Shown here in pieces: positions 6,999 to 14,492 of a DNA stretch of 20,389 nt. The DNA is taken from positions 1-20,389 of the forward strand of contig CAYSLJ010000130.1 of NCBI GenBank assembly GCA_964431735.1, in the 5' to 3' direction. Made by a program: the position numbers and the translations under genes. The DNA is from CALARM01 sp964431735. GTDB taxonomy: Bacteria > Vulcanimicrobiota > SpSt-956 > JAKJGF01. The notes under the pieces were generated by a model, which was given only the letters and a program-made list of their open reading frames with translations, did no database searches and was not told the origin of the DNA. Each line of letters begins with the position of its first letter. The first letter of the stretch is position 1.

Positions 6999-7472
6999 AT
7001 GAAGTATTATGTATATGAATCTACAATTGATGAAAAAGAGAGAAAATTTGTATCTATTGTCGGGACTGAGATTATATTTGAAAAAGGTATGAAAAAAGAG
7101 GTAATAGCAGGTGAATTAAAAGAAGGCCTGGAATTAAAGAGAGACAACTTCATACCGAACAAAGCATTCATTGAAGTATTTCACGGTGTAATATCCAGAG
7201 AAATAATTCATGATCCCGATGCCATAAGTGAAGCGGAGAAAATAAAAGAAGGTTTTGTGTATGTTATAGATAAGAGAGTAGGAAACCCCGAAGGAAATAT
7301 AAATGCTGAAGATATAATTGGAGCCATACAGGTCGATAAAGGTTCTCTGGTAGATAACAGTTATCATGGAAATCCGAATTATTGTCTCCTGACAGATGAG
7401 GGATTATTTCAATTATCCGATACACTCGAGACAGGACTGTTAAAAGAGCTTGAAAAAATTATGGAATCGTGA
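6999..7472 (+). CDS. Unknown cytosolic protein
   Basis: The 157-residue product is acidic and has no signal peptide, membrane helix or motif I recognise. It starts MKYYVYES, has a central GFVYVIDKRVGNPEG segment followed by EDIIGAIQVDKG, and ends in a short helical tail. The ATG is well supported by GGGAGGA eight bases upstream and by its own promoter. The gene is flanked by unrelated units and seems to be a single-gene transcript. Its TGA stop overlaps the first unit of a heptamer array (GTGAAGG), so the tail may have been set by the repeat. Confidence 0.75.
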   Translation: MKYYVYESTIDEKERKFVSIVGTEIIFEKGMKKEVIAGELKEGLELKRDNFIPNKAFIEVFHGVISREIIHDPDAISEAEKIKEGFVYVIDKRVGNPEGNINAEDIIGAIQVDKGSLVDNSYHGNPNYCLLTDEGLFQLSDTLETGLLKELEKIMES

Positions 7473-7524
7473 AGGGTGAGTCGTGAAAAGTGAAAAATGA
7501 AAAGTGAAAAGTGAAAAGTGCGTA
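7469..7524 (+). repeat. Tandem heptamers GTGAAAA
   Basis: Eight consecutive 7-mers of type GTGANNN, mostly GTGAAAA, start at the stop codon of the preceding gene. On the minus strand they read TTTTCAC, related to the TCACTNN array at 614-648. Confidence 0.8.
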
Positions 7525-7558
7525 GTAGGGGTGAACCACTGTGTTCGCCCGGTACCGG
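7525..7558 (+). repeat. Hairpin repeat unit
   Basis: GGGTGAAC (7529-7536) pairs with GTTCGCCC (7543-7550) over eight bases around CACTGT, followed by CGGTACCG. There is no T-run, so it is not a typical terminator. It separates two different heptamer arrays. Confidence 0.55.
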
Positions 7559-7564
7559 TGAAAT

Positions 7565-7623
7565 CACGCATTACGCATTACGCATCATAACCACCCGTCA
7601 CGCGTTACGCGTTACACGTTACG
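7565..7623 (+). repeat. Two adjacent heptamer arrays, YACGCAT then CGTYACG
   Basis: Three YACGCAT units (7565-7585) are followed after ten bases by CGTCACG, CGTTACG, CGTTACA and CGTTACG (7596-7623). This places the CGTNACG family next to an independent 7-mer family upstream of the MBL-fold gene. Confidence 0.8.
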
Positions 7624-7672
7624 ATTTAAGAAGTAATATATAACCGGTCACTGAAAAAGGGGGTGATTTTTT

Positions 7673-8314
7673 ATGATAGTAAAACAACTCTGTCCCGGCG
7701 GAGACAGAAATTTCAGTTATATTGCAGGAGATAAAGAAGGAGGTTCAGGGATTATAATAGATCCTTCCTATAATCCTGAGATGATTCTGGAAGAAGCAAA
7801 AAAACTCGGCCTTGACATTAAATATATATTCTGCACCCATGGTCATGGCGATCATACGAACGGGAATAGTACAATAAAAAAACTTACAGGCAAAACACCT
7901 TTGCTTTACGGTCACAGAGACGAAGAAACAGGTGTGACTGTTTCAGACGGGATAGAACTTCCTCTCGGTTCTTTAAATATAAAAATAATTCATACTCCCG
8001 GACATACAGAGGATTCTATGTGTATTTATACAGGTAATGCACTTTTCACGGGAGACACGCTTTTTGTCGGCAAAATAGGAGGAACTCACAGCAGAGAAAA
8101 TGCTTTGAAGGAATATGTGTCATTACATGAAAAATTAATGTCTCTGCCTGAAGAAACAGTAGTTTATCCGGGACACAATTACGGAACTTCTCCTGTTTCT
8201 ACTATAGGTGAAGAAAAGAGAAACAATCCTTTTATAATTCAGCCTGATTTTAAAGCCTTCCTATATCTGAAAAACAACTGGACACAATATAAACTTGAAC
8301 ATGGAATTACATAA
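7673..8314 (+). CDS. MBL-fold metallo-hydrolase (glyoxalase II-like)
   Basis: The 213-residue product carries the metal-binding motif THGHGDHT (55-62; His56, His58, Asp60, His61), HTPGHTEDS with His111, TGDTLF with bridging Asp128, and YPGHNYG with His168. This is the full set of a binuclear metallo-beta-lactamase-fold hydrolase. The length and motifs match the short glyoxalase II-like group, which hydrolyses thioesters such as acylglutathione or related thiol adducts; the true substrate is not evident. The ATG follows AAGGGGGTGA. It is first in an apparent three-gene operon. Its last codons lie in a 60-bp unit that is duplicated in tandem, and the next gene originally overlapped it. Confidence 0.92.
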   Translation: MIVKQLCPGGDRNFSYIAGDKEGGSGIIIDPSYNPEMILEEAKKLGLDIKYIFCTHGHGDHTNGNSTIKKLTGKTPLLYGHRDEETGVTVSDGIELPLGSLNIKIIHTPGHTEDSMCIYTGNALFTGDTLFVGKIGGTHSRENALKEYVSLHEKLMSLPEETVVYPGHNYGTSPVSTIGEEKRNNPFIIQPDFKAFLYLKNNWTQYKLEHGIT

Positions 8315-8400
8315 CTGGTAAGAAGGAAGTTTTGGTACAGACTACCAGATAAACTTGAACATGGAATTACATAACTGGTACGAAGAAAGTTTTGGTACAG
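8281..8400 (+). repeat. 60-bp tandem duplication at a gene junction
   Basis: Positions 8281-8340 and 8341-8400 align base for base with few differences, sharing for example AAACTTGAACATGGAATTAC. Each unit contains both the end of the MBL gene and the start of the methyltransferase gene. In the first unit the methyltransferase frame is closed by TAA where the second has TAC. Confidence 0.92.
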
Positions 8401-9080
8401 ACTACCTTTCTATCTATGCCCACAGGGATGATAGAGAGGCGGAAGATGACGTAAAAGATATAATAACACTTACAGGTGCAAAAGAAAACTGGCCTGTTCT
8501 TGACCTGTGCTGCGGAACGGGAAGGCATTTGCGCGCCTTTCGGAGAGCAGGATATAAATTCCTGTATGGAATAGACCTTTCCATAGATTTGCTGACACAG
8601 GAAGACAGTATAGATATTATGTATATTCAGGGAGATATGAGACATATTCCTTTCAAACAATATTTTCACCTCGTCTTAAGTCTTTTTACTTCCTTCGGTT
8701 ATTTTTTCTCAGACAGTGAAAATTTAAAGGTTTTAAAGGAAGTAAAAGGCTGTTTGCTTCCAGGCGGCATATTTCTCCTGGATTATATGAACAGATCGTA
8801 TATCGAAAAAAATTTAATTACAGAAGATACCGTATATAAGGACGGTAAAGAGATAATCTCGAAAAGATGGATTTCCGGCGACGGCCTTCGTGTTGAAAAG
8901 GAAATAAAAATCAGAGAAAATAATGATGAAAAACTCTATTATGAATCAGTAAGATTATTTACCTGTTCAGAAGTGTATAACTTATTTAAAGAAGCAGGTT
9001 TTACAGATCTCAGATGTTACTGCGGACCGGCCCCGGATAAAAGTCCGAGAATAACCTTTACAGGGAGAAAGGAATATTAA
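8361..9080 (+). CDS. Class I SAM-dependent methyltransferase
   Basis: The 239-residue product has motif I VLDLCCGTGRHLRAF, an acidic end of strand 2 (YGIDLS), a motif near IQGDMRHIPF and a later GGIFLLDYMN segment. This order is typical of small-molecule class I methyltransferases that use S-adenosylmethionine. I start it at ATG 8361 in the second copy of the 60-bp repeat; an in-frame TTG at 8355 is less likely. No Shine-Dalgarno sequence lies at the usual distance; the nearest purine-rich stretch (GAAGGAAG) is about 35 bases upstream in the first repeat copy, so translation may depend on the preceding gene. The next gene follows after two bases. Confidence 0.88.
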   Translation: MELHNWYEESFGTDYLSIYAHRDDREAEDDVKDIITLTGAKENWPVLDLCCGTGRHLRAFRRAGYKFLYGIDLSIDLLTQEDSIDIMYIQGDMRHIPFKQYFHLVLSLFTSFGYFFSDSENLKVLKEVKGCLLPGGIFLLDYMNRSYIEKNLITEDTVYKDGKEIISKRWISGDGLRVEKEIKIRENNDEKLYYESVRLFTCSEVYNLFKEAGFTDLRCYCGPAPDKSPRITFTGRKEY

Positions 9081-9082
9081 TC

Positions 9083-10042
9083 ATGAGAACATTTGACAAT
9101 ATAAATACGGAAAAATTATGTGAATTCTGTGATCTTATTTCAGTTGGAACTGCCTGCGGCCCTGCAGTAAAATGGGCAGGGGAAAGACTTGACACATGGA
9201 GTTCCCATATGGTAGAAGACGGATTTCTTCTCCTTTTACCGCCCGGAAGCACTGTGGAACAGATAAGAATCCTCTATGTGTCACATATAGATGAAATAGG
9301 CGGTATAGTAATGTCACCCGGAGCATCCGGCAAAATGTTCAATACACGTATAATAGGTACAGTCCCCCGGGCTTTTTCAGAAAGACCTTTAATTGCCATG
9401 GATTATCTGGATAATGATGGCACATCTTTAAGAGATTGCAACGGTATTATATCGGGAGGTGATCTTCTGTTACATGGTAAGGATTTACAGCCATTCACAA
9501 CAGTTTTCACCTTTAAAGAAAAAGCATCTATTTACGGTGAATGGATTGAAGGTAAAGCCATTGATCCGAGAGTTACTGCATTCGGAGTAATTGAGGCAGC
9601 ATCTATGATAAAAAGATCTGATATTGCAGTAATGCTTGTTTTTGCAGAAGAATGTTCTATGTTTGCAGCAAGAAAAGGAGCCTGTTTTGCCAACAACAGA
9701 TTAAAGTCTCTCTCACTCGTGGTAAACTGTGATGTTCCGGGATTTAAGAATGTAGAAGGCGGACATATTGAAGACTGTATTATGAGACTTTACGAGGGAA
9801 AAAACCTTATAGATCCTTCTTTTGGCATTACTATGTATGAGAAACTCGTAAAAAGCGGATGCAATCTTTCTATGGGAGCTTCCCTTACAGGGAGTCAGAC
9901 ATCGCTGTTTATCCCACTGTGTCATACGATATCACTGGCAGTTCCTGCAGAAGAAGCCCATGTAGCAAGAACAAGAGCTTCCCTGAGAGCATTAAATGAG
10001 CTTATAAACGTGCTTGTTACTATTCCTGAAGTTTTTGGGTAA
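9083..10042 (+). CDS. M42-family metallo-aminopeptidase-like protein
   Basis: The 319-residue product resembles the M42 (glutamyl aminopeptidase/TET) family. The candidate metal ligands are in order: His68 in VSHIDEIGG, Asp161 in KAIDPRV, Glu189-Glu190 in FAEE (base and ligand), Asp217 in NCDVPG and His293 in EEAHVARTRA. Spacings are close to those of known members. Two things are unusual: the common DDR motif reads DPR, and the protein is somewhat shorter than typical members. These enzymes form large tetrahedral assemblies that trim peptides. The ATG is two bases after the methyltransferase stop, with GGAGAAAGGA upstream inside that gene, so the two are probably co-translated. It converges on the receiver gene with four bases between them. 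Confidence 0.8.
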   Translation: MRTFDNINTEKLCEFCDLISVGTACGPAVKWAGERLDTWSSHMVEDGFLLLLPPGSTVEQIRILYVSHIDEIGGIVMSPGASGKMFNTRIIGTVPRAFSERPLIAMDYLDNDGTSLRDCNGIISGGDLLLHGKDLQPFTTVFTFKEKASIYGEWIEGKAIDPRVTAFGVIEAASMIKRSDIAVMLVFAEECSMFAARKGACFANNRLKSLSLVVNCDVPGFKNVEGGHIEDCIMRLYEGKNLIDPSFGITMYEKLVKSGCNLSMGASLTGSQTSLFIPLCHTISLAVPAEEAHVARTRASLRALNELINVLVTIPEVFG

Positions 10043-10046
10043 AAAT

Positions 10047-10436
10047 TTAAAAGCCGAATTTGTTTAATTCCCTTATAATATCGTCCTGTCCAAAAGGTTT
10101 TGGTATATAAGCGGAGGCTCTGCCTTCATAATAGGCATTAAAAACAGTATCCGGGTCATTAAGAGCTGTTAACATAATTATTTTTACTTCTTCTTCAATT
10201 CCAAGCTCATCTTCTATGTCACGAATCTGTTTCAATGCTTCCAGACCGTCCATACATGGCATCATAATATCCATAAAAATCAAATCATAAGGCTCTTCAT
10301 TCTTATGGGCATAAGCAAAAGCATCAATAGCTCCTATACCGTTAAGGACACAATTGCATTCCCAGCCCTGCATGGCAAGTAATGTTTTAAGCATATTCCG
10401 TATATGAGTATCATCTTCTACAATCAAACATTTCAT
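10047..10436 (-). CDS. Stand-alone response-regulator receiver
   Basis: The 129-residue product is a single receiver domain of CheY type. It has the acidic pocket Glu7-Asp8-Asp9, the phosphorylation site Asp56 in IFMDIMMP, Thr90 in MLTA and Lys113 in IPKPFG. There is no output domain, so it acts by binding a partner or passing on phosphate. The ATG at 10436 is preceded by AGGAG at seven bases; the reading frame is open for 21 further codons, but these lack a ribosome site. A good -10 box (TATAAT at 10513-10508) lies upstream. It is divergent from the kinase fusion gene with a shared promoter region, which hints at joint control. Confidence 0.92.
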   Translation of the reverse strand: MKCLIVEDDTHIRNMLKTLLAMQGWECNCVLNGIGAIDAFAYAHKNEEPYDLIFMDIMMPCMDGLEALKQIRDIEDELGIEEEVKIIMLTALNDPDTVFNAYYEGRASAYIPKPFGQDDIIRELNKFGF

Positions 10437-10507
10437 AGTTTTTCTCCTGACTGTCATAATAACTGCCATAAACGTATGGTCACGTATTACTCTCTTCACC
10501 CTTCACA

Positions 10508-10513
10508 ATTATA
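10508..10513 (-). promoter_or_regulatory. -10 box of the receiver gene
   Basis: TATAAT on the minus strand, preceded by TAG. No -35 box of good quality is seen at 16-18 bp; that position overlaps the left direct repeat, so activation may be needed. Confidence 0.5.
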
Positions 10514-10517
10514 CTAC

Positions 10518-10563
10518 AAAATTCAAAAAATACCTTTTATCAGTGAAAAATTCAAAAAATACC
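10518..10563. promoter_or_regulatory. Paired 17-bp direct repeats between divergent promoters
   Basis: AAAATTCAAAAAATACC occurs at 10518-10534 and 10547-10563, 29 bp apart. The right copy ends three bases before the -35 box of the kinase fusion promoter and the left copy covers the spacer of the receiver promoter. This is a plausible binding site for a shared regulator. Confidence 0.6.
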
Positions 10564-10566
10564 CTA

Positions 10567-10595
10567 TTGATAAGATAGAATAAGTGAGTTATAAT
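10567..10595 (+). promoter_or_regulatory. Sigma70-type promoter of the kinase fusion
   Basis: TTGATA (10567-10572) and TATAAT (10590-10595) are separated by 17 bp. The start point near 10602 gives a leader of about 50 nt. No strong Shine-Dalgarno sequence is seen before the ATG at 10651. Confidence 0.8.
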
Positions 10596-10650
10596 GATTG
10601 GATATCATTTTCTATTATAAAAAATGTCATGAAATACTCATATAAATATT

Positions 10651-12390
10651 ATGTCAGAATTCTGTAATAATTGTATAAAAAACAATATAAATGAAGCCGG
10701 GTTCTGCAGCGGATGCGGAAATATTCTTGATATGTCTCTTCTCGGAGGACATCTGCCTCCTGAAACAATTCTGCTTAACCGTTATAAAATCGTTACTTTA
10801 ATAAAAACCGGCGGTATGCTGAATGTTTATAAAGCAAAAGATAAAAAATTCAACAACCTGTGTGCAGTCAAAGAACTGGTTACTTCTTTTGACGATGAAA
10901 CAGAGGAAAAAGAAATTACAGAATGGTTTAAAAGAGGAGCAATGCTTCTTGCAGGTCTGGATCATCCGAATTTGCCGAAAGTTCTGGACTACTTCGTTAT
11001 TAATGAACGTTATTATCTTATAATGAATTTTATAGAAGGATATGATCTGGAAAGCAAGCTAACCAATGAAGGAGAGCCGGGGTTACCGGAAGAAAAGGTT
11101 GTAGAATGGGCTATAAAAGCGTTAGAAATTCTGGATTATTTGCATAATCAGGATCCTCCTGTTGTTTACCGTGACATAAAACCTTCCAATATTATGATAC
11201 ATAAAGATGGACGGGTCATGTTAGTGGATTTCAGTATAGCCAGAACAATCTATGATGACGGTCAGATAAAAAAAACCGCTATAGGTACACCGGGATATGC
11301 TCCTGAAGAACAGTATAAAGGTAAAGTTGAGCCTCGGTCAGATCTTTATGCCCTTGGTGCAACCATTCATCACCTGCTTACCGGTTCATATCCTGCACCT
11401 TTTACATTTACACCGCTGAGAAGGTTAATTCCGTCAATATCTTATGAACTTGAAAATGTTGTTATGAAATCCCTGAAAGAAGACATAGGTGAAAGATTTT
11501 TAAGTGCAAGAGATATGATTGATGCCCTGTCTTTCAAACAGGAAATAAAAGAAATAAAAGAAGAAGAATATTCAAAATCTTCTGTTTTAAATCCCGCAAT
11601 GATTTTAATTCCCGCCGGATCTTTTAATATGGGATGTGATATTGATTTTTCAGGGGAAAAACCTGTTCATACCGTCGAGTTAAGTTCCTTCTATCTCGGT
11701 AAATATCCTGTAACGAATGAAGCTTTCTGTGCTTTCTTAAATTCAGAGGGAAATCAGATAGAATATAATGTTAACTGGATAAATATAGTTTCCAGTAAAT
11801 GGTGCGGTATACTCGGAGGCCCTAAACCTGGCTCATTCAGAGTCAGTCAGGGCTATAGAAACAGGCCTGTAGTAAGCGTAACATGGTATGGAGCGATAGC
11901 ATATTGTAACTGGTTGAGTGAAAAGGCCGGCTATGAACCATGTTATGGCCATCGAAACAACAGAGATACAGACCCTTCCACATGGCTCTCCAGTAAAGGA
12001 TACAGACTTCCTACTGAAGCCGAATGGGAATATGCATGCCGTTCCGGCACAGCTACCCAGTATTACTGGGGTGATAATATCAACGGCGATTATTGCTGGT
12101 ATCAGGCCAATTCTTCAGGCAATCACCATGATGTTGGACTGAAACTACCTAATAGTTTCGGACTTTATGACATGAGCGGTAATGTATCGGAATGGTGTAA
12201 TGACTGGTACGGGCCCTATCCTGCTACAAGTGTACAAAATCCTTCCGGCCCTGCCTCAGGTCAGGCCCGTGTACCAAGAGGTGGAAGCTACTGTTCAGGA
12301 GCCTTTTACTGCAGGTCGTCAAGCCGCAGTTGCAGCTGGCCATCTGCCCTGTGTAACTCCCTCGGTTTCAGACTGGCAAGAAGTTTTTAA
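10651..12390 (+). CDS. Zinc ribbon-Ser/Thr kinase-FGE/SUMF1-like fusion, possible DGR target
   Basis: The 579-residue product has three parts. A zinc ribbon occupies residues 5-22 (Cys5, Cys8, Cys19, Cys22). A Hanks-type kinase spans about 44-295 with a weak glycine loop (IKTGGMLNVYKAK), Lys74, YRDIKPSN (Asp175), DFS at 193-195 in place of DFG, and TPGYAPEE. From about 315 an FGE/SUMF1-like C-type-lectin domain follows with YPVTN, WLSEKAG, GYRLPTEAEWEYA, GLYDMSGNVSEW, RGGSY and C-terminal LGFRLAR. There is no membrane helix, so it is probably cytosolic. Residues 547-570, between RGGS and LGFR, are rich in Cys and Ser on NNY codons, as in variable regions of diversity-generating retroelements. 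No reverse transcriptase or template repeat is in this window. A true formylglycine-generating activity cannot be excluded. Confidence 0.92.
   Translation: MSEFCNNCIKNNINEAGFCSGCGNILDMSLLGGHLPPETILLNRYKIVTLIKTGGMLNVYKAKDKKFNNLCAVKELVTSFDDETEEKEITEWFKRGAMLLAGLDHPNLPKVLDYFVINERYYLIMNFIEGYDLESKLTNEGEPGLPEEKVVEWAIKALEILDYLHNQDPPVVYRDIKPSNIMIHKDGRVMLVDFSIARTIYDDGQIKKTAIGTPGYAPEEQYKGKVEPRSDLYALGATIHHLLTGSYPAPFTFTPLRRLIPSISYELENVVMKSLKEDIGERFLSARDMIDALSFKQEIKEIKEEEYSKSSVLNPAMILIPAGSFNMGCDIDFSGEKPVHTVELSSFYLGKYPVTNEAFCAFLNSEGNQIEYNVNWINIVSSKWCGILGGPKPGSFRVSQGYRNRPVVSVTWYGAIAYCNWLSEKAGYEPCYGHRNNRDTDPSTWLSSKGYRLPTEAEWEYACRSGTATQYYWGDNINGDYCWYQANSSGNHHDVGLKLPNSFGLYDMSGNVSEWCNDWYGPYPATSVQNPSGPASGQARVPRGGSYCSGAFYCRSSSRSCSWPSALCNSLGFRLARSF
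12286..12372 (+). other. Candidate DGR variable region
   Basis: Codons here include TAC, TGT, GCC, TAC, AGC, AGT, TGC, AGC, TCT, GCC, TGT, AAC and TCC. All end in C or T and differ mainly at the first two positions, as expected if adenines of AAC/AAT template codons were replaced. Fixed codons (CGC, TGG-CCA, CTC-GGT-TTC) lie between them. The frame keeps the NCRSxNR and LGFR landmarks in the form YCRSSSR and LGFR. Confidence 0.5.
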
Positions 12391-12562
12391 TATTTTCTTA
12401 ATATCACATCTCACATATTACAAATCAGAGCTTGATGCCATCAAGGCAATTTGTTTACAATTGACGGTTGAACGTTCGGAGTTGAAATCAACCATAAATT
12501 TTCAACTATATAATAATTTAATAAAAACAAAAATTCCTATGTATCTTAATCAAGGAGGTTTT

Positions 12563-14374
12563 ATGAAAAAATTAGTATTTATAATATTATTCTCTTTTAT
12601 TATAAATTTCAGTAATAGAGTATTTTCTCAGGAAAATTCAAAAGAAGAAATAAGAATATGTGTAAATATACCTGCTCTCACTCTTACTGTATATAAAAAT
12701 GACAGGATAATAAAACAGTATAAAATAGCGGCAGGGAGTCCGAAAACACCGACACCTGCAGGACAGTATAAAATAGTCAGCAAAGAAACTGACCCTACAT
12801 GGTATCCCATGCCGAAACCTGTTAAGAAAATAGATGATAAAGGGGTGGAATACACGGAAATGCTCATTGAAGACCCTGTTCCTCCCGGCCCTGATAACCC
12901 GCTGGGAAAATACTGGATGGGTCTTGACAGAGATGATCTTGGCATACACAGCACAAATAACCCTTCTTCCATAGGTTATTCTGTGTCTCATGGATGTATC
13001 AGAATGGATCCGGCTCAGGTCAAAGAAGTATTTGATCTTGTACAGATCGGGACAATAGTTGATATAGTCTATAAAACTGCAGATATAGTAGTAGAAGATG
13101 ACTCGCTATATATAGCAGCATACCCTGACATATATTCCAGAGAAAAAGACAGATTAAAAAATATTAAACATAAACTCGATAAAACAGGTATACCTTACGA
13201 TGAAAAACTTTTGAAAGAGATAGTGAAAAAAAATTCGGGAACATTCTTTATTGTATCCTGTCCTTACAGAGTAGTCTTTCAGGGACAGGATGTATCTGTA
13301 AAATCCATATACCCTATGGACACTATGGGTGGTAAAAAAGAATTTTATATATCTCTGAAAGACTGGAATAATATTTCTTCCGATACTATTATTCTGGATA
13401 AAGAGAAAACACTGGCAACTGTAAAAGGGAAAAAAATCAGTTTCATCTTTTATGACGAACGGTGTTATGTTAATGCTATAGAACTTGCAAAAATCGCTGA
13501 TATGGACTACCAGGTAAATAAAAATACAAGAACATTAATTTTTTACTCGGTAATAATAAAATTAAACGGAAAACCTGTCTGGGGAGAAGGAGATTTAATA
13601 CAGGAAAAACCATTCATCTCAGTTAAATATATCTCTGATGTAATGGGAATAAAATTTGACTGGAACAACATTACAAAAGAAGCCAGATTTGGTGATACAT
13701 CTTTCAAATGTGTTCTAAAGAAAGGAAAATCCTTAATCCCTGTGGAGAAACTGGCAGAACATTTCTCTATTCATGTAAAAAGAGAGAACAAAAGACTTAT
13801 AAATATCTATTATCCTGAATTTCTGCTAAATGGCATCTCACTGACCAGAAAAGCTTTTTTATACCATGGAGAAATATACATATCCTTAAGAGAATTCGGG
13901 AATATAACAGGTATAAAATTCCAGTGGAAGCCTGAAAGCAATAGCGCTCTCATAGTAAATAAAAATATTAAAGCCAGACAATTCGGAGGAACAGCATTTT
14001 TACCTCTCTCTTCCCTGGTAAAAACAGCACTGGTAGAAGTAAAAAGACCTTCAGAAAATTCTATTTTCATTAAAGTAACAAAAATAATAATAAACAATAA
14101 ATTTTTACCGGTAGAAGCTTACAGGGACGGCAATAATGATGAAATAATGATACGTTCAGAAGACATGTTCCCATCTGGCTCACAATTTTTTTTATATAAT
14201 AGTGAAAGTAAAACTGCTACATTTAACGGTGAAACGATAAATGCAATTCAGAGGAAGGAAGGGGTCTATGTTTCTCTCACTGAATTGAGCCGGTTGAAAG
14301 GATTTCAGATAGATTATGCTCGTAATGATTGTGTCATAAAAATATTTATCGACATAAAATCAGATAAGAAGTAA
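12563..14374 (+). CDS. Secreted L,D-transpeptidase (YkuD) with copper-amine-oxidase-N-like repeats
   Basis: The 603-residue product starts with a signal peptide (about 1-23, ending VFSQ). A YkuD domain follows (about 30-171) with GIHSTNNPSSIGYSVSHGCI; the catalytic motif SHGCIRM gives His143, Cys145 and Arg147, with His129 upstream. These enzymes make 3-3 cross-links in peptidoglycan or attach proteins to it. The rest (about 230-603) has several beta-rich units such as PFISVKYISDVMGIKFDW and IYISLREFGNITGIKFQW, which resemble the copper amine oxidase N-terminal (stalk) fold. The ATG 12563 has AAGGAGG at the right distance; the frame is open upstream to 12182, but that part overlaps the kinase fusion and lacks a signal peptide. 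It acts in the envelope. Confidence 0.92.
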   Translation: MKKLVFIILFSFIINFSNRVFSQENSKEEIRICVNIPALTLTVYKNDRIIKQYKIAAGSPKTPTPAGQYKIVSKETDPTWYPMPKPVKKIDDKGVEYTEMLIEDPVPPGPDNPLGKYWMGLDRDDLGIHSTNNPSSIGYSVSHGCIRMDPAQVKEVFDLVQIGTIVDIVYKTADIVVEDDSLYIAAYPDIYSREKDRLKNIKHKLDKTGIPYDEKLLKEIVKKNSGTFFIVSCPYRVVFQGQDVSVKSIYPMDTMGGKKEFYISLKDWNNISSDTIILDKEKTLATVKGKKISFIFYDERCYVNAIELAKIADMDYQVNKNTRTLIFYSVIIKLNGKPVWGEGDLIQEKPFISVKYISDVMGIKFDWNNITKEARFGDTSFKCVLKKGKSLIPVEKLAEHFSIHVKRENKRLINIYYPEFLLNGISLTRKAFLYHGEIYISLREFGNITGIKFQWKPESNSALIVNKNIKARQFGGTAFLPLSSLVKTALVEVKRPSENSIFIKVTKIIINNKFLPVEAYRDGNNDEIMIRSEDMFPSGSQFFLYNSESKTATFNGETINAIQRKEGVYVSLTELSRLKGFQIDYARNDCVIKIFIDIKSDKK

Positions 14375-14402
14375 AAAATTATAAAAAAAATACAAATGCC
14401 CC

Positions 14403-14431
14403 TTTACATTTTTTCTAATGTCGTGATAAAT
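14403..14431 (+). promoter_or_regulatory. Possible promoter of the Gly/Met-rich gene
   Basis: TTTACA (14403-14408) and ATAAAT (14426-14431) are 17 bp apart, about 60 bases before the ATG. The match to consensus is moderate. Confidence 0.4.
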
Positions 14432-14492
14432 AATTAACGAATTATAAAAAGGGTAATGATTAAGGGGTAAAAATTACGGAGGTGTATATAAA

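Noticed and set aside
104..7623. CRISPR array
   Set aside because: The repeated units are 7 bp, contiguous and without spacers; no cas genes are present.
10437..10499. Upstream start for the receiver
   Set aside because: The 21 extra codons lack a ribosome site and a receiver normally begins within a few residues of the first strand, as it does from 10436.
12182..12562. N-terminal extension of the L,D-transpeptidase
   Set aside because: It overlaps the kinase fusion in another frame; ATG 12563 has AAGGAGG and begins a normal signal peptide.
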